Below, in pieces: positions 8,293 through 17,126 of a stretch of 29,996 nucleotides of DNA. The position numbers and the translations under genes are program-made. Within the stretch, counting starts at the first letter, position 1, and every line of letters begins with the position of its first letter. Below the pieces are notes generated by a model that was not told where the DNA came from, searched no databases, and saw nothing but the letters and a program-made list of their open reading frames with translations. The DNA is from JAYVYM01 sp046593925 (GTDB lineage Bacteria; Actinomycetota; Actinomycetes; Mycobacteriales; SCTD01): contig JBKJQN010000112.1 of the NCBI GenBank assembly GCA_046593925.1, forward strand, positions 1 to 29,996, in the 5' to 3' direction.

Positions 8293-9219
8293 TCACCGGG
8301 CGCGCGGGTGTGCGGTCGCGTACACCTCGCGCAGCCGCTCGACGGTGACCAGCGTGTACACCTGTGTCGTGGTCACCGAGGCGTGTCCGAGCAGCTCCTG
8401 CACACCCCGGATGTCGGCGCCGCCGTCGAGCAGGTGCGTCGCGAAGGAGTGCCGCAGCGTGTGCGGGGAGACCTGCTGCCCGAGCCGGGCCCGCCCCGCG
8501 GCGGCGCGCAGCACCGCCCAGGCACTCTGCCGGGACAGCCGACGGCCGCGCTGGTTGAGGAACAGCGACGCGTCGCCGGGGCTGTGTGCGGCGAGCGCGG
8601 GCCGGCCGCCGACGAGATAGGCCTCGACGGCGCGCTGGGCGTACGACCCGACCGGGACCATCCGCTGCTTGCCACCCTTGCCGTCCAGCCGCAGCAGGCC
8701 GGCGCCGCGTTCGACATCGTCCACCGCGAGGCCGACCGCCTCGGAGATCCGCGCACCGGTCCCGTAGAGCAGCTCGAGCAAGGCCCGGTCGCGGAGCCCA
8801 GCGGGCGTGTCCAGCGGTCCGGCGGCGTCGAGCAGCCGCTCGACCTGGTCGACGGCGAGCGCCTTCGGCAGCCTGCGTACCGGGGTCGGCGGCTTGACCT
8901 GTCGTGCGGGATCCCCTGCGGTGAGCCCCTCCCGGTGGGCGAAGCGGTGCAGGCCGCGGACCGCGACGACCGCGCGTCCGGCGGAGGTCGCCGACAGGGG
9001 CGGGTGCCCGGTCGAGCCCTCCCGCAGCGCAGCGAGGAAGCCCGCGACGTCGGCCTCGCGGACAGTCGCCAGGTCGTCCACGTCCGCGAGGTGCTCGACG
9101 TAGCGGCGCAGGTCCCGCCGGTAGCTCAGCAGCGTGTTGGTGGCCAGCCCGCGCTCCACGACCAGGTGGTCGAGGTAGGCCTGAACCGTGCGAGCGACCG
9201 GCGCCCCGGCAGCCTCCAC
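8293..9219 (-). CDS. xerD: Tyrosine recombinase XerD
   Basis: XerD resolves chromosome dimers at dif with XerC at the division septum. The 308-residue product has an N-terminal SAM-like core-binding domain (about 8-98) and a complete catalytic set: Arg157 in TGARISE, Lys181 in GKGGKQR, His253 and Arg256 in HTLRH, His279 in LGHAS, and Tyr288 in TQVYT. The frame is open upstream to 9453, but that stretch has no family similarity. The GTG at 9217-9219 (VEAAGAPVAR) gives normal family length. Position between the Nudix gene and parA matches Rv1701. A 91-base gap separates it from parA. Confidence 0.93.
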   Translation of the reverse strand: MEAAGAPVARTVQAYLDHLVVERGLATNTLLSYRRDLRRYVEHLADVDDLATVREADVAGFLAALREGSTGHPPLSATSAGRAVVAVRGLHRFAHREGLTAGDPARQVKPPTPVRRLPKALAVDQVERLLDAAGPLDTPAGLRDRALLELLYGTGARISEAVGLAVDDVERGAGLLRLDGKGGKQRMVPVGSYAQRAVEAYLVGGRPALAAHSPGDASLFLNQRGRRLSRQSAWAVLRAAAGRARLGQQVSPHTLRHSFATHLLDGGADIRGVQELLGHASVTTTQVYTLVTVERLREVYATAHPRAR

Positions 9220-9510
9220 GGGCGCCAGCGTAGCGGCGCCGGCCGGACGGGGAACAGATCGCCTCGTGGAACACCTCGAGTGGCGCGCGGACGAGCCCCG
9301 CATGCGCAGCCGCAGCAGGCGCAGGATGTTGGCGTGCTGGCGTGGACGTAGGTGTTCCTGCGCCTTCGGGCAGTACGTCCACCGCTCCGTCCTGGCGCTG
9401 CAGGAGCCCGGCCGGCAACCGCAGGGTGTCGGTGACCGGCTGGCGGGCCGCATGATCGTGCAATGTCTGCATGATCGGTGGCGGCAGACCAGCCTGGTGG
9501 GTGGCGGGGC
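9220..9510. other. 291-base gap between the channel-like gene and xerD, no convincing gene
   Basis: All frames are partly open because of GC content. The minus-strand frame extending xerD upstream (Arg/Pro/Ser-rich) and the alternative minus frame starting MQTLHDHAARQPV do not resemble a family I know. The stretch is somewhat less GC-biased than its neighbours around 9440-9490, where ATGATCGTGCA and TGCATGATCGG form an imperfect repeated/palindromic patch. It may hold the xerD promoter or a decayed gene. Confidence 0.4.
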
Positions 9511-10650
9511 CTACGGCTCCTCGGGCTCCTTCGGGAGGTACGGGGTGGGGGTGCGGTTGGGGGGGCGTACCGGCTCGACACTGGCGTCCAGGGTGCGGCG
9601 CGGACCGGTCCAGGGGGCCGGCACCGCATCGGTGCGCAGCGCCAGGGCGAGGGCGACGGCTTCGTAGTTGGCCCGCCAGCCACGGAAGTCCGGGTAGGCC
9701 CGCTCGGCGCTGCGTTCCACCTTGAAACCGGCCGCGACCACGCGAGCCACGCCCTCGAGGTACTCGGCCTCGGTGAGCATGAGCGGCGCGTCGGGGTCGG
9801 GGTCGCTGTCGACCTCCAAGCCCACGGCCCGGCCGATCGCCTGCAGCGCGCTGAAGCCCATCCGCAGGCACAGCCGGCACTCGACCGCAGGGGAGCTGGA
9901 GGGGGCCAGGGCCATCCACAGCGCGGCGCTGTCGAGCACCGCGACCAGTCCGACGAGCCACGAGGAGAGCGCGTACGGGGAACGGAAGCGGGTGAGCACC
10001 GGGTAGTTGGTGTGGCTCTCGGCGACGTCGGCCGCCCAGCGCTCCCACTGCAGGTAGAACGCGTCCATGACCACGCCGTCGTCGTCCTCGCCGAACCCGT
10101 ACCGGGTGCGCGCGAGGATCTCCGGACCCCAGGCGGGCACCCCTGCCCGCGACGTCAGCAACGTCACCTCGACCTCGCGGCGGTTGAAGGCGCCGTAGAG
10201 GGTGGGCAGGTAGCCGATCTGCAGGGCCACCACGACCAGGCCGGTGGCCGCCGCGACGTAGTCGACGATGGTCGTGCGGGTGCCCTGGGGGGCCGAGTAG
10301 CCCAGCGTGAACAGCGAGGAGCCGGCCTGCGTGGCTGCGTGGCCCAGCCCGACGCTGTCCAGCGGCCACAGCAGCAGTGCGTAGCCGATCTCGAAGCCGA
10401 CCAGCCAGACCGCCAGCTGCAGCAGGATCAGGGCCGGGGCCTGGCCCGCGAGGCGCCGGTCGCGGTCCACGAAGCGGCGGGTGCGCCGCGTCGCGGCCCG
10501 GAACACGGCGTCGACCGCGCCGTCCAGCGCCCGGCCCAGCCGGTCGCGGCTGCGACGAGGCACGACCAGGGTGGCGACGACGCTGGTGCCGGTGGCCATC
10601 ACCAGGCCCGCGCCGACGACACCGCCGACGAGTGAAGAGGGGCTCAGCAC
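9511..10650 (-). CDS. Two-transmembrane channel-like membrane protein
   Basis: A 379-residue protein of unproven function. It has an N-terminal hydrophobic segment (8-30) and a basic stretch (31-66). Two further membrane segments (about 72-96 and 128-153) flank a pore-loop-like sequence, FTLGYSAPQ at 114-122. This resembles the SLTTVGYGD filter of two-TM potassium channels, but the order after GY differs, so ion selectivity is uncertain. After the membrane core comes a cytosolic part with a further hydrophobic helix near 226-250, an acidic patch SDPDPDAP, and a Pro-rich end (PPNRTPTPYLPKEPEEP). The GTG start is the longest option. It lies 75 bases after the Nudix stop on the same strand and is not part of the Rv1691-1713 core order. 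Confidence 0.65.
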   Translation of the reverse strand: MLSPSSLVGGVVGAGLVMATGTSVVATLVVPRRSRDRLGRALDGAVDAVFRAATRRTRRFVDRDRRLAGQAPALILLQLAVWLVGFEIGYALLLWPLDSVGLGHAATQAGSSLFTLGYSAPQGTRTTIVDYVAAATGLVVVALQIGYLPTLYGAFNRREVEVTLLTSRAGVPAWGPEILARTRYGFGEDDDGVVMDAFYLQWERWAADVAESHTNYPVLTRFRSPYALSSWLVGLVAVLDSAALWMALAPSSSPAVECRLCLRMGFSALQAIGRAVGLEVDSDPDPDAPLMLTEAEYLEGVARVVAAGFKVERSAERAYPDFRGWRANYEAVALALALRTDAVPAPWTGPRRTLDASVEPVRPPNRTPTPYLPKEPEEP

Positions 10651-10725
10651 AGCGGGAGCCTCGCCGAGGTGGCCGGCCCGTGGTGGGAGGGCGCGCGCAC
10701 CCGGCAGTAGGTCGGCGCAGGCCGC

Positions 10726-11337
10726 TCAGCCGCCTTCGGCGGGGCGGGCCCGCCACGGCGCGTCGGCCGGCCGCAGCCCCGCGAAGCCCCGCCGGCGGGC
10801 CTCGGCCGCTGCCAGCACGCCGAGGCAGGCCACCGCGTTCTCGACCTCGCCGGACAGCACCCGGTCGACGGCGTCGTCGAGCGGCACCCAGGTCGCCGTC
10901 ATCTCGAGCTCCTCGTGCTGCTGTACATCGCGCTCGACCTGGTGCACGTCGCGGGCCAGGTACAGCCGGATCGACTCGTCGGTCATCCCGGGGCTGGTCA
11001 GCGCGTCGACGAGGACGTGCCAGGTGTCGGCGCCGGCGCCGGCCTCCTCACCGAGCTCCCGGCGGGCCGCGTCGAGGCCGGACTCGCCGTCGACGTCGAG
11101 CAGCCCCGCGGGTACCTCGACCAGGCGACGGCCGACCGGATGGCGGTACTGCTCGACGAGCAGCACCCGCCCCGCGTGGTCGAGCGCGACCACGCCGACG
11201 GCGCCGGGGTGCACGACGACGTCGCGTTGGCTGCTGGTCCCGCCGGGCATCGCGACCCGGTCCTTGCGCACCGAGATGACCCGGCCGGTGAAGACCGTCT
11301 CGCTCGCCGTGACGTCGTAGGCGTGGGGCTCTGTCAC
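10726..11337 (-). CDS. Nudix hydrolase, ADP-ribose pyrophosphatase type
   Basis: A 203-residue hydrolase predicted to cleave ADP-ribose or a related nucleoside diphosphate sugar to AMP and ribose-5-phosphate. The Nudix box runs from Gly78 to Gly100, with Glu85 and REL-x-EE at 93-98. It has one extra residue between the first Gly and Glu, as in the mycobacterial homologue at the same locus (Rv1700). VEQYRHPVGR upstream of the box and SPGMTDE downstream are typical of NudF-like ADPRases. It begins with GTG at 11335-11337. The position between xerD and pyrG fits the conserved order, although two unrelated genes now separate it from pyrG. Confidence 0.9.
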   Translation of the reverse strand: MTEPHAYDVTASETVFTGRVISVRKDRVAMPGGTSSQRDVVVHPGAVGVVALDHAGRVLLVEQYRHPVGRRLVEVPAGLLDVDGESGLDAARRELGEEAGAGADTWHVLVDALTSPGMTDESIRLYLARDVHQVERDVQQHEELEMTATWVPLDDAVDRVLSGEVENAVACLGVLAAAEARRRGFAGLRPADAPWRARPAEGG

Positions 11338-11459
11338 CGGGCCCAGAATAGGTGGGCCCGCCAGAGTCGGTCACGTGCCGGCGCCGGTGCCGCGCCACGA
11401 CGAGCCGGACGCGCTGCCCGTGAGGAGCAGCGCGCCAGGCCCCGCCATCGGTCACCCGG

Positions 11460-13940
11460 TCAGCTGCGTGGCACGAACAGCGCGCCGTACGTCCAGCTGC
11501 CGTCGGTGCTCACCGCGACCGGTGTACCGGTCAGGCCGGCCGGGGTGAAGTCGACCGAGCGCAGCGTGCCGTCGGCGGCGGAGCCGTAAAGCACCTTGCC
11601 CCCGGCGTACGTCATGCCGCTGACCTGGCCCATGTCGGTGCCGCCGGTCGAGGCCTGGAAGGTCTGGGCGCCGACGACCTCGCTCTCCGGCGTGAAGTAC
11701 CGGTAGTACAGGTTTCCGCTGCCGAACACCGTGTAGTAGATCCGGTGCGTCGCATCGTCGTAGAAGGCGCCGGTCAGGTCCGCGGTGTGGAACGGGATGC
11801 GACTGCCGTCGTCGGGGTCGTCGTGCAGGTCGACGTTGCGGTCCGGACCGACGGCGCCGGACGAGGCGGTGAAGCTACGGGCGTGCAGGCCGCCGTCGGC
11901 CATCCCGTAGTACAGCGTCGAACCGACCAGGAAGGCGCCGCGAACCTGGGCCCAGTCCAGCGAGCTGTTGGCCGTCGAGGCCGCAGCGCTCGGGCTTCCG
12001 GAGGCGTCGACCGGGCGGCGGATGAGGGCGCCCGGCGTGGGCGTGCTGGTGATGCTCGGGTCGATGACCTCCAGCGCGTTGACCAAGGGGTTCTCCACGA
12101 CGGCGTCGAAGTCGACGTCGATGGTCCCGTCGCTGGTGACCGGGATCGACACCATCGTTCCGGTCCGGTTCCCGGCGGTCTTGACGATGTCGAAGTGGTC
12201 CAGCGCGAGGGCGCCGTCGACCCGTACGTCGAAGACCCGCTGGCCGGGCTGGGACGTGCCGTCGTACTGGTTGGCGAAGTACAGCCGCAGCGCGACGGCC
12301 TTGCCGGCCGGTACGTCGAAGGTCCAGTGCATCGCGCCGTACCGCTCGTCGGCGAACACTGCGTTGGGTGTGCTCGCAGGGACGGTGGCGTCGGTCGGCA
12401 GCGTGCTGCCCCAGGCGGCCGGCGACCCGCCCTGCACGTAGCCGGCGTCGGTCGTCCAGTCCGGCCCGCTGTCGGCGGAGCGCACGGCCGAACCGGCGGC
12501 GTGCACCCGGTACAGCACCCCGGTCGACGCTGCGCTCGGGCGCTGGGCGCCGAACACCGTGCCGGGCAGCGTCGGTGCGGGGTAGCTCGGCAGGGTCTTG
12601 CCGCCGGCCAGCGGCAGGAACGCGATGCGGTTGCGCACGACGCCGCCGATGCGGGTCGTGTCGCTGCCGACCCACAGACCGGTAGACGTCGGGTACATGG
12701 CCTGGGCGCCGACGCCGCGGGCGCGGCCCGGGTTCCACGACAGCGGCAGCCCGTTGACCGGGTCAAGGGCGGCGATGCCCTCGCGAGCCACCGCACCGGG
12801 CCCAGCCTGGTCGCCCTGGTAGGGATTGTTCTCCCAGCGCATGTGGCCGCCGACGTAGACCGCGGTGCCGGTCACAGCGACGCCGTACGTCGTGTCGCCG
12901 CCGGTGTAGTCGGTCCACGACGGGTCGTCACCGGTGCTCGCCGTCTCCCAGCGGGTGGTGGTGTCACACAGCGTGCCGCTGCCGGCGCCACCTGCGAACG
13001 CGCCGGTCGCCGACACCACGAAGTACGAGCCGTCGGGAGCGAAGTCCAGGTCGCGTGTGAAGGTGTCGAACACCTTGGCGCAGTACGGGTTGTGGGCGGC
13101 GTCGTAGCGGTCGGTGCTCCAGCTGGCGACGGTTGCCGGCGCTCCGGCCGGGATGTCGAGCATGACGATCTGCTGGTGCGCTGCGCCCCCGACGGTCGCG
13201 AAGTTGCCGATCGCCACCAGCTTCGTCCCGTCCGGAGAGATGTCGAAGCGCCGGATGTACGTCGACCCACCGTTGAACTGCCCGGCGAAGGGCACGTCGA
13301 CCGTGCTCAGCAGAGCGCCGCTGGCCGTGTCGAAGGCGGCGAGCGCGCTGCGCGGGGCGCCGCCGATGGCGGTGAAGTTGCCGCCCGCGAACAGCCGGCC
13401 GCCGCGGGTGACGACCTCGGTGACGGCGCTGTTCGGGGCTTTGAGCCCCGGCACGAGCGTGCCCGTCGCGGTGAGCTTGGCGAGCCGCTTGGTCGTGGCC
13501 TGCCCGCTGACGCTGGTGAAGGTGCCGCCGACGTAGACGTAGCTGCCATCGGTGTCCAGGGAGTTGGCAGCTCCCCCGCCGAGGTTGGGGTCGAAGGTCG
13601 GGTCGATCGTGCCGGTCACCGCATCGAAGGCGAAGATGTGGTTGCGCGCGATGTCCGGGCTGGTGAGGGTCTGGCGGACCGTCGTGAAGGTCCCGGCAGC
13701 GATCATCCGGGAGCCCACCTGGACGATGGCGTTGACCGAGCCGTCCATCACCTGCGGCGTGCCCGCGGCCGGCTTCACGGAGACGACGCCCGGCTGGGCG
13801 GTGCCGACGGCCGAGGCCGGCGACCCACCCAGCGCGCCGGCGAGCATCAGCGAGGCGGCTCCCAGCACTGCGGCGGTCCGCCGGAGCGCGCCGGTCACGA
13901 CGCGTCCAGCGGTCGTGGGTCGTGCAGGCACTGCGGCCAC
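11460..13940 (-). CDS. Large secreted beta-propeller plus malectin-like protein
   Basis: An 826-residue exported protein. The frame opens at 14006, but the GTG at 13938-13940 has an AAGGAGA Shine-Dalgarno at 13948-13954, seven bases away, and gives a normal Sec signal: basic region, hydrophobic VLGAASLMLAGAL, and cleavage after ASA about 44 residues in. The next 400 residues contain repeated units of the delta-60/DUF5122 propeller type (VYVGGTFTSV, LFAGGNFTAIGG, VYVGGHM). A malectin-like carbohydrate-binding domain follows, with FADERYGAMHW, FANQYDGT and GQRVFDVRVDG. A last propeller-like region ends in LFVPRS. No anchor or sorting signal is visible. It is probably a cell-surface or extracellular glycan-binding protein; substrate unknown. 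It is an insertion relative to the conserved order. Confidence 0.82.
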   Translation of the reverse strand: MAAVPARPTTAGRVVTGALRRTAAVLGAASLMLAGALGGSPASAVGTAQPGVVSVKPAAGTPQVMDGSVNAIVQVGSRMIAAGTFTTVRQTLTSPDIARNHIFAFDAVTGTIDPTFDPNLGGGAANSLDTDGSYVYVGGTFTSVSGQATTKRLAKLTATGTLVPGLKAPNSAVTEVVTRGGRLFAGGNFTAIGGAPRSALAAFDTASGALLSTVDVPFAGQFNGGSTYIRRFDISPDGTKLVAIGNFATVGGAAHQQIVMLDIPAGAPATVASWSTDRYDAAHNPYCAKVFDTFTRDLDFAPDGSYFVVSATGAFAGGAGSGTLCDTTTRWETASTGDDPSWTDYTGGDTTYGVAVTGTAVYVGGHMRWENNPYQGDQAGPGAVAREGIAALDPVNGLPLSWNPGRARGVGAQAMYPTSTGLWVGSDTTRIGGVVRNRIAFLPLAGGKTLPSYPAPTLPGTVFGAQRPSAASTGVLYRVHAAGSAVRSADSGPDWTTDAGYVQGGSPAAWGSTLPTDATVPASTPNAVFADERYGAMHWTFDVPAGKAVALRLYFANQYDGTSQPGQRVFDVRVDGALALDHFDIVKTAGNRTGTMVSIPVTSDGTIDVDFDAVVENPLVNALEVIDPSITSTPTPGALIRRPVDASGSPSAAASTANSSLDWAQVRGAFLVGSTLYYGMADGGLHARSFTASSGAVGPDRNVDLHDDPDDGSRIPFHTADLTGAFYDDATHRIYYTVFGSGNLYYRYFTPESEVVGAQTFQASTGGTDMGQVSGMTYAGGKVLYGSAADGTLRSVDFTPAGLTGTPVAVSTDGSWTYGALFVPRS

Positions 13941-13947
13941 TGGTGCG

Positions 13948-13954
13948 TCTCCTT
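13948..13954 (-). promoter_or_regulatory. Ribosome binding site deciding the secreted-protein start
   Basis: AAGGAGA on the minus strand, seven bases before the GTG at 13938-13940. The upstream ATG at 14004-14006 has no comparable site. Confidence 0.6.
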
Positions 13955-14039
13955 CGACGGCCCCCGGGGGCCGCGGTCGTTGGTGTCGTCGTGGATCGTC
14001 ACTCATCGTGAGCCATGACGTGACACCGAGACGGCAGAG

Positions 14040-14055
14040 TCACCCTTTTGGGCTA
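14040..14055. promoter_or_regulatory. Imperfect dyad upstream of the secreted-protein gene
   Basis: TCACCCTTTTGGGCTA is an inverted repeat with CCC/GGG arms around an AT spacer. It is set in the only AT-rich patch between the saccharopine-like gene and the secreted protein. The position fits an operator or promoter element for the leftward secreted-protein gene. No regulator is identified. Confidence 0.25.
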
Positions 14056-14096
14056 TCAAGCCGGGCCAACCAGGCCGCGCAGGTGGCTGAGAGTTA

Positions 14097-15329
14097 CTAC
14101 ACCGGGTGAGTTAGCCGGTCCACGGACACCGTGAACCCGGCCTGCGTCAGCCGGTCGGCGAGTGGTCGGCCGATGCCGGTGGCGGGCGTCAGCACCCCCG
14201 CGGCCGTCGGCAGCCGGTCCGCGTCCAGCGCCAGTGCCAGCGCTGACTCGCCGAGCATGACGGCGGTCGCGGCGTACCCCGGGTCGCCCTTGGCGGCGAT
14301 GGTCGTCCGGTAGCGGCCTGCGCCGCTGGTGCGCGCAGTCGTCTCGGTACGGAAGTGGCCGCTGTCCCGAGCCCGCTCCGCCGGCCCCTCGCCGGGCGCG
14401 GGCAGGACGCGGTCGAGCAGGAACCGGGTCGGGGGCAGCGCCAGCCCGGCGAGCAGCCCGGCGGTCCCGGCCGCGACCGCGGCCGCCAGCACCGGCGCGG
14501 CCGGGCTGGTGCCGACGCCCATCACCTCGCGGTAGCGGAAGGACCGGCCGTACGACCAGCCGCTCAGCGCGTTGCTGCGCCGGACGATGCGGGTGTTGAA
14601 CGAGGCCATCACGAACGGCGCCGTCCACCGGCCGTCCTCGCGCCCGACCCCGAGACTGTCCCGTTCGCTGCCGAGCTGTGGCTCCGCCGCACGGTCCGGG
14701 CTGAGGGCGTACGGGTCGAGCACGATGGCGCGCCGGGCGCGGTCGCTACGGATCTCGTCGACCAGGCCGCGGACCGAGTCGACGGTGCCGCCGCTGACGC
14801 CACCGCGCGCCGACACCAGCACCAGCGTGGTGTCGGTGAGCTCGCCTGCCCCGTCCGCGGCGGCCCGCTCCGCTGCCAGCAGCACGCCCAGGTCGGAGGG
14901 GACGCTGTCGAAACCGCAGGCGTGCACGATGCGCGCGCCGCTGGCGACGGCCACGTCGTGGGCGGCGTCGATGCTGTCCCGCACGAACAGCACCTCGCCG
15001 GTCAGGTCGGCGTAGTGCGTGCCGGCCGCGGCGCAGGCCAGCACCAGCGGCATGCCGTACCGGGCGTACGGGCCGACCGTGGAGGCGACCACGGTGGCGC
15101 GGTCGGCGAGCCCTCGCAGCGCGACGGTGTCGCCGCTGTCCGCGACGAGCAGCGGCCAGCCTGAGGCGCGGTCACCGAGGGACGCCCGGACGGCCTCGAG
15201 CCGCTCGCGGGACCGGCCGGCCAGCCCGATCCGGGCCCCCGGCGGCGCCGCACGGGCGAGATACTGCGCGGTGAGCCGGCCGACGAAGCCGGTCGCCCCG
15301 AACACCACGACATCCAGCTCACGGTCCAC
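14097..15329 (-). CDS. Saccharopine-dehydrogenase-like NAD(P)-binding oxidoreductase
   Basis: A 410-residue protein of the family that includes mycobacterial Rv2449c and the trans-acting enoyl reductase Rv2953. It starts with a Rossmann motif GATGFVG at 11-17 and continues LAGRSRERLEAVR. The conserved VASTVGPYARYG, THYADLTGE and HACGFDSVPSDLGV segments follow. A hydrophobic stretch (PVLAAAVAAGTAGLLAGLAL) near 280-300 and a C-terminal TPATGIGRPLADRL segment are also usual. The GTG at 15327-15329 gives family length; the frame upstream is shadow over pyrG. It begins 24 bases after the pyrG stop, so the two are probably co-transcribed. The substrate is unknown; annotation as saccharopine dehydrogenase would be misleading. 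Confidence 0.82.
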   Translation of the reverse strand: MDRELDVVVFGATGFVGRLTAQYLARAAPPGARIGLAGRSRERLEAVRASLGDRASGWPLLVADSGDTVALRGLADRATVVASTVGPYARYGMPLVLACAAAGTHYADLTGEVLFVRDSIDAAHDVAVASGARIVHACGFDSVPSDLGVLLAAERAAADGAGELTDTTLVLVSARGGVSGGTVDSVRGLVDEIRSDRARRAIVLDPYALSPDRAAEPQLGSERDSLGVGREDGRWTAPFVMASFNTRIVRRSNALSGWSYGRSFRYREVMGVGTSPAAPVLAAAVAAGTAGLLAGLALPPTRFLLDRVLPAPGEGPAERARDSGHFRTETTARTSGAGRYRTTIAAKGDPGYAATAVMLGESALALALDADRLPTAAGVLTPATGIGRPLADRLTQAGFTVSVDRLTHPV

Positions 15330-15352
15330 GTGCCCGACGCTAGTCGAGCGGT

Positions 15353-17023
15353 TCAGCTCGTCAGCGGCAGCATCCGGCCCTCGGCCTGCGCGACGGCGGC
15401 GGCCACGAAGGCCCGGAACAGCGGGTGGGCGCGGGTCGGGCGGGAGCGGAACTCCGGGTGGGCCTGGGTGCCGACGAAGAACGGGTGGACCTCGCGGGGC
15501 AGCTCGGCGATCTCGACGAGGGTGCCGTCGGGGGAGGTACCGGAGAAGACCAGCCCGGCTGCCTCCAGAGCCGGCCGGTAGGCGTTGTTGACCTCGTAGC
15601 GGTGCCGGTGCCGTTCGGTGGCGGGCTCCTCGCCGTACGCCCGGGCGGCGACCGAGCCCTTGACCAGGGCGGTCTCCCACAGGCCAAGGCGCATCGTGCC
15701 GCCCATGTCGCGGTCGCCGGCGACGACGTCGTGCTGGTCGGCCATCGTGGCGATGACCGGGTCGGGGGTGGCAGGGTCGAACTCGGCGCTGTCGGCCTTG
15801 CCGATGCCAGCCAGGTTGCGGGCCACCTCGATCACCATGCACTGCAGGCCCAGGCACAACCCGAGCACCGGGATCCGCTGCGTACGGGCGTAGGTGATCG
15901 CACCGACCTTGCCCTCGATGCCTCGCACCCCGAACCCGCCGGGGACCAGCACGCCGTCGACCCCCTCGAGCGCGGCGCGGGCCCCGGCCGGCGTCTCGCA
16001 GTCGTCGCTGGGCACCCAGCGGATCGTCACCTTCGCGTCGTTGGCGAAGCCGCCGGCGCGCAACGCCTCGCCGACCGACAGGTAGGCGTCCGGCAGGTCG
16101 ACGTACTTGCCGACCAGTGCGACGGTGACCTGCTTGGCAGGCCGGTGTACGCGCTGCAGCAGCCGGTCCCAATCGGTCCAGTCGACGTCCCGGAACGGCA
16201 GCCCGAGGGTGCGTACGACATAGGCGTCCAGCCCCTCGCTGTGCAGCACCTTCGGGATGTCGTAGATCGACGGGGCATCCACGGCGCTGACGACTGCCGC
16301 CTCGTCGACATCGCACATGTTCGCAATCTTGCGCTTGATGCCGTCGGTGAGCGGCCGGTCGGACCGGCAGACGATCGCGTCGGGGGTGATCCCGATGGCC
16401 CGCAGTGACTGCACCGAGTGCTGCGTCGGCTTGGTCTTGAGCTCCCCGCTCGGACCGATGTACGGGATCAGGCTGACGTGCAGGAAGAAGCACCGGTCCC
16501 GGCCGACCTCCTGGCGTACCTGCCGGGCAGCCTCCAGGAACGGCAGCGACTCGATGTCGCCGACCGTCCCGCCGACCTCGGTGATCACCACGTCGGTGCT
16601 GGCGCCGCCCAGGCCCAGGATCCGGGCCTTGATCTCGTCGGTGATGTGCGGGATCACCTGCACGGTGTCGCCGAGGTACTCCCCGCGGCGCTCCTTGGCG
16701 ATGACCGCCGAGTAGACCTGGCCGGTCGTGACGTTGTTGCCGGCGCCGAAGTCCTCGTCGAGGAAGCGCTCGTAATGGCCGATGTCGAGGTCGGTCTCCG
16801 CGCCGTCACCGGTCACGAACACCTCGCCGTGCTGGAACGGGTTCATCGTGCCGGGGTCGACGTTGAGGTAGGGGTCCAGCTTCTGCATCGTCACCCGCAG
16901 GCCGCGGGCCTTGAGCAGCCGGCCGAGGCTGCTCGCGGTCAGGCCCTTGCCGAGTGAGCTGGCGACGCCGCCGGTGACGAACAGGTGGCAGGTCGCGCGG
17001 GCTGACGAGCTGGTACGCGCCAC
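15353..17023 (-). CDS. pyrG: CTP synthase (glutamine hydrolysing)
   Basis: PyrG aminates UTP to CTP using ATP and glutamine. The 556-residue product has an N-terminal synthase domain (P-loop SSLGKG at 22-27, KLDPYLNVDPGTMNPFQHGEV, DIGHYERF) and a C-terminal class I glutamine amidotransferase domain. The latter has the nucleophile Cys390 in GLCLGLQC and His522/Glu524 in AHPEF. The open frame extends to 17230, but the GTG just before ARTSSSARATCHLFVTGG is chosen. A GGGGAG Shine-Dalgarno lies about seven bases upstream and the conserved domain begins right after. It supplies CTP for the cytidylate and phospholipid steps encoded by cmk and plsC. Confidence 0.97.
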   Translation of the reverse strand: MARTSSSARATCHLFVTGGVASSLGKGLTASSLGRLLKARGLRVTMQKLDPYLNVDPGTMNPFQHGEVFVTGDGAETDLDIGHYERFLDEDFGAGNNVTTGQVYSAVIAKERRGEYLGDTVQVIPHITDEIKARILGLGGASTDVVITEVGGTVGDIESLPFLEAARQVRQEVGRDRCFFLHVSLIPYIGPSGELKTKPTQHSVQSLRAIGITPDAIVCRSDRPLTDGIKRKIANMCDVDEAAVVSAVDAPSIYDIPKVLHSEGLDAYVVRTLGLPFRDVDWTDWDRLLQRVHRPAKQVTVALVGKYVDLPDAYLSVGEALRAGGFANDAKVTIRWVPSDDCETPAGARAALEGVDGVLVPGGFGVRGIEGKVGAITYARTQRIPVLGLCLGLQCMVIEVARNLAGIGKADSAEFDPATPDPVIATMADQHDVVAGDRDMGGTMRLGLWETALVKGSVAARAYGEEPATERHRHRYEVNNAYRPALEAAGLVFSGTSPDGTLVEIAELPREVHPFFVGTQAHPEFRSRPTRAHPLFRAFVAAAVAQAEGRMLPLTS

Positions 17024-17126
17024 TGGGGCTCCCCGTGTCGGAGCGGGAACGGGCACCCGCTGCACGGAAGTCCACTCTAAGGGGAAGCGGGCCCCCCTCG
17101 TCCAGCCGCCACGCGCCGGCCGCGGC

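Noticed and set aside
7880..10756. A 958-codon minus-strand frame covering parA, xerD and the channel gene
   Set aside because: Its composition is Arg/Pro/Gly-rich without motifs, and it crosses three well-supported genes in another frame.
12368..12822. Short plus-strand frames inside the secreted gene
   Set aside because: No ribosome binding site or family similarity.
11745..14018. A 757-codon plus-strand frame opposite the secreted protein
   Set aside because: It is the antisense shadow; the minus frame has a signal peptide and recognisable repeats.
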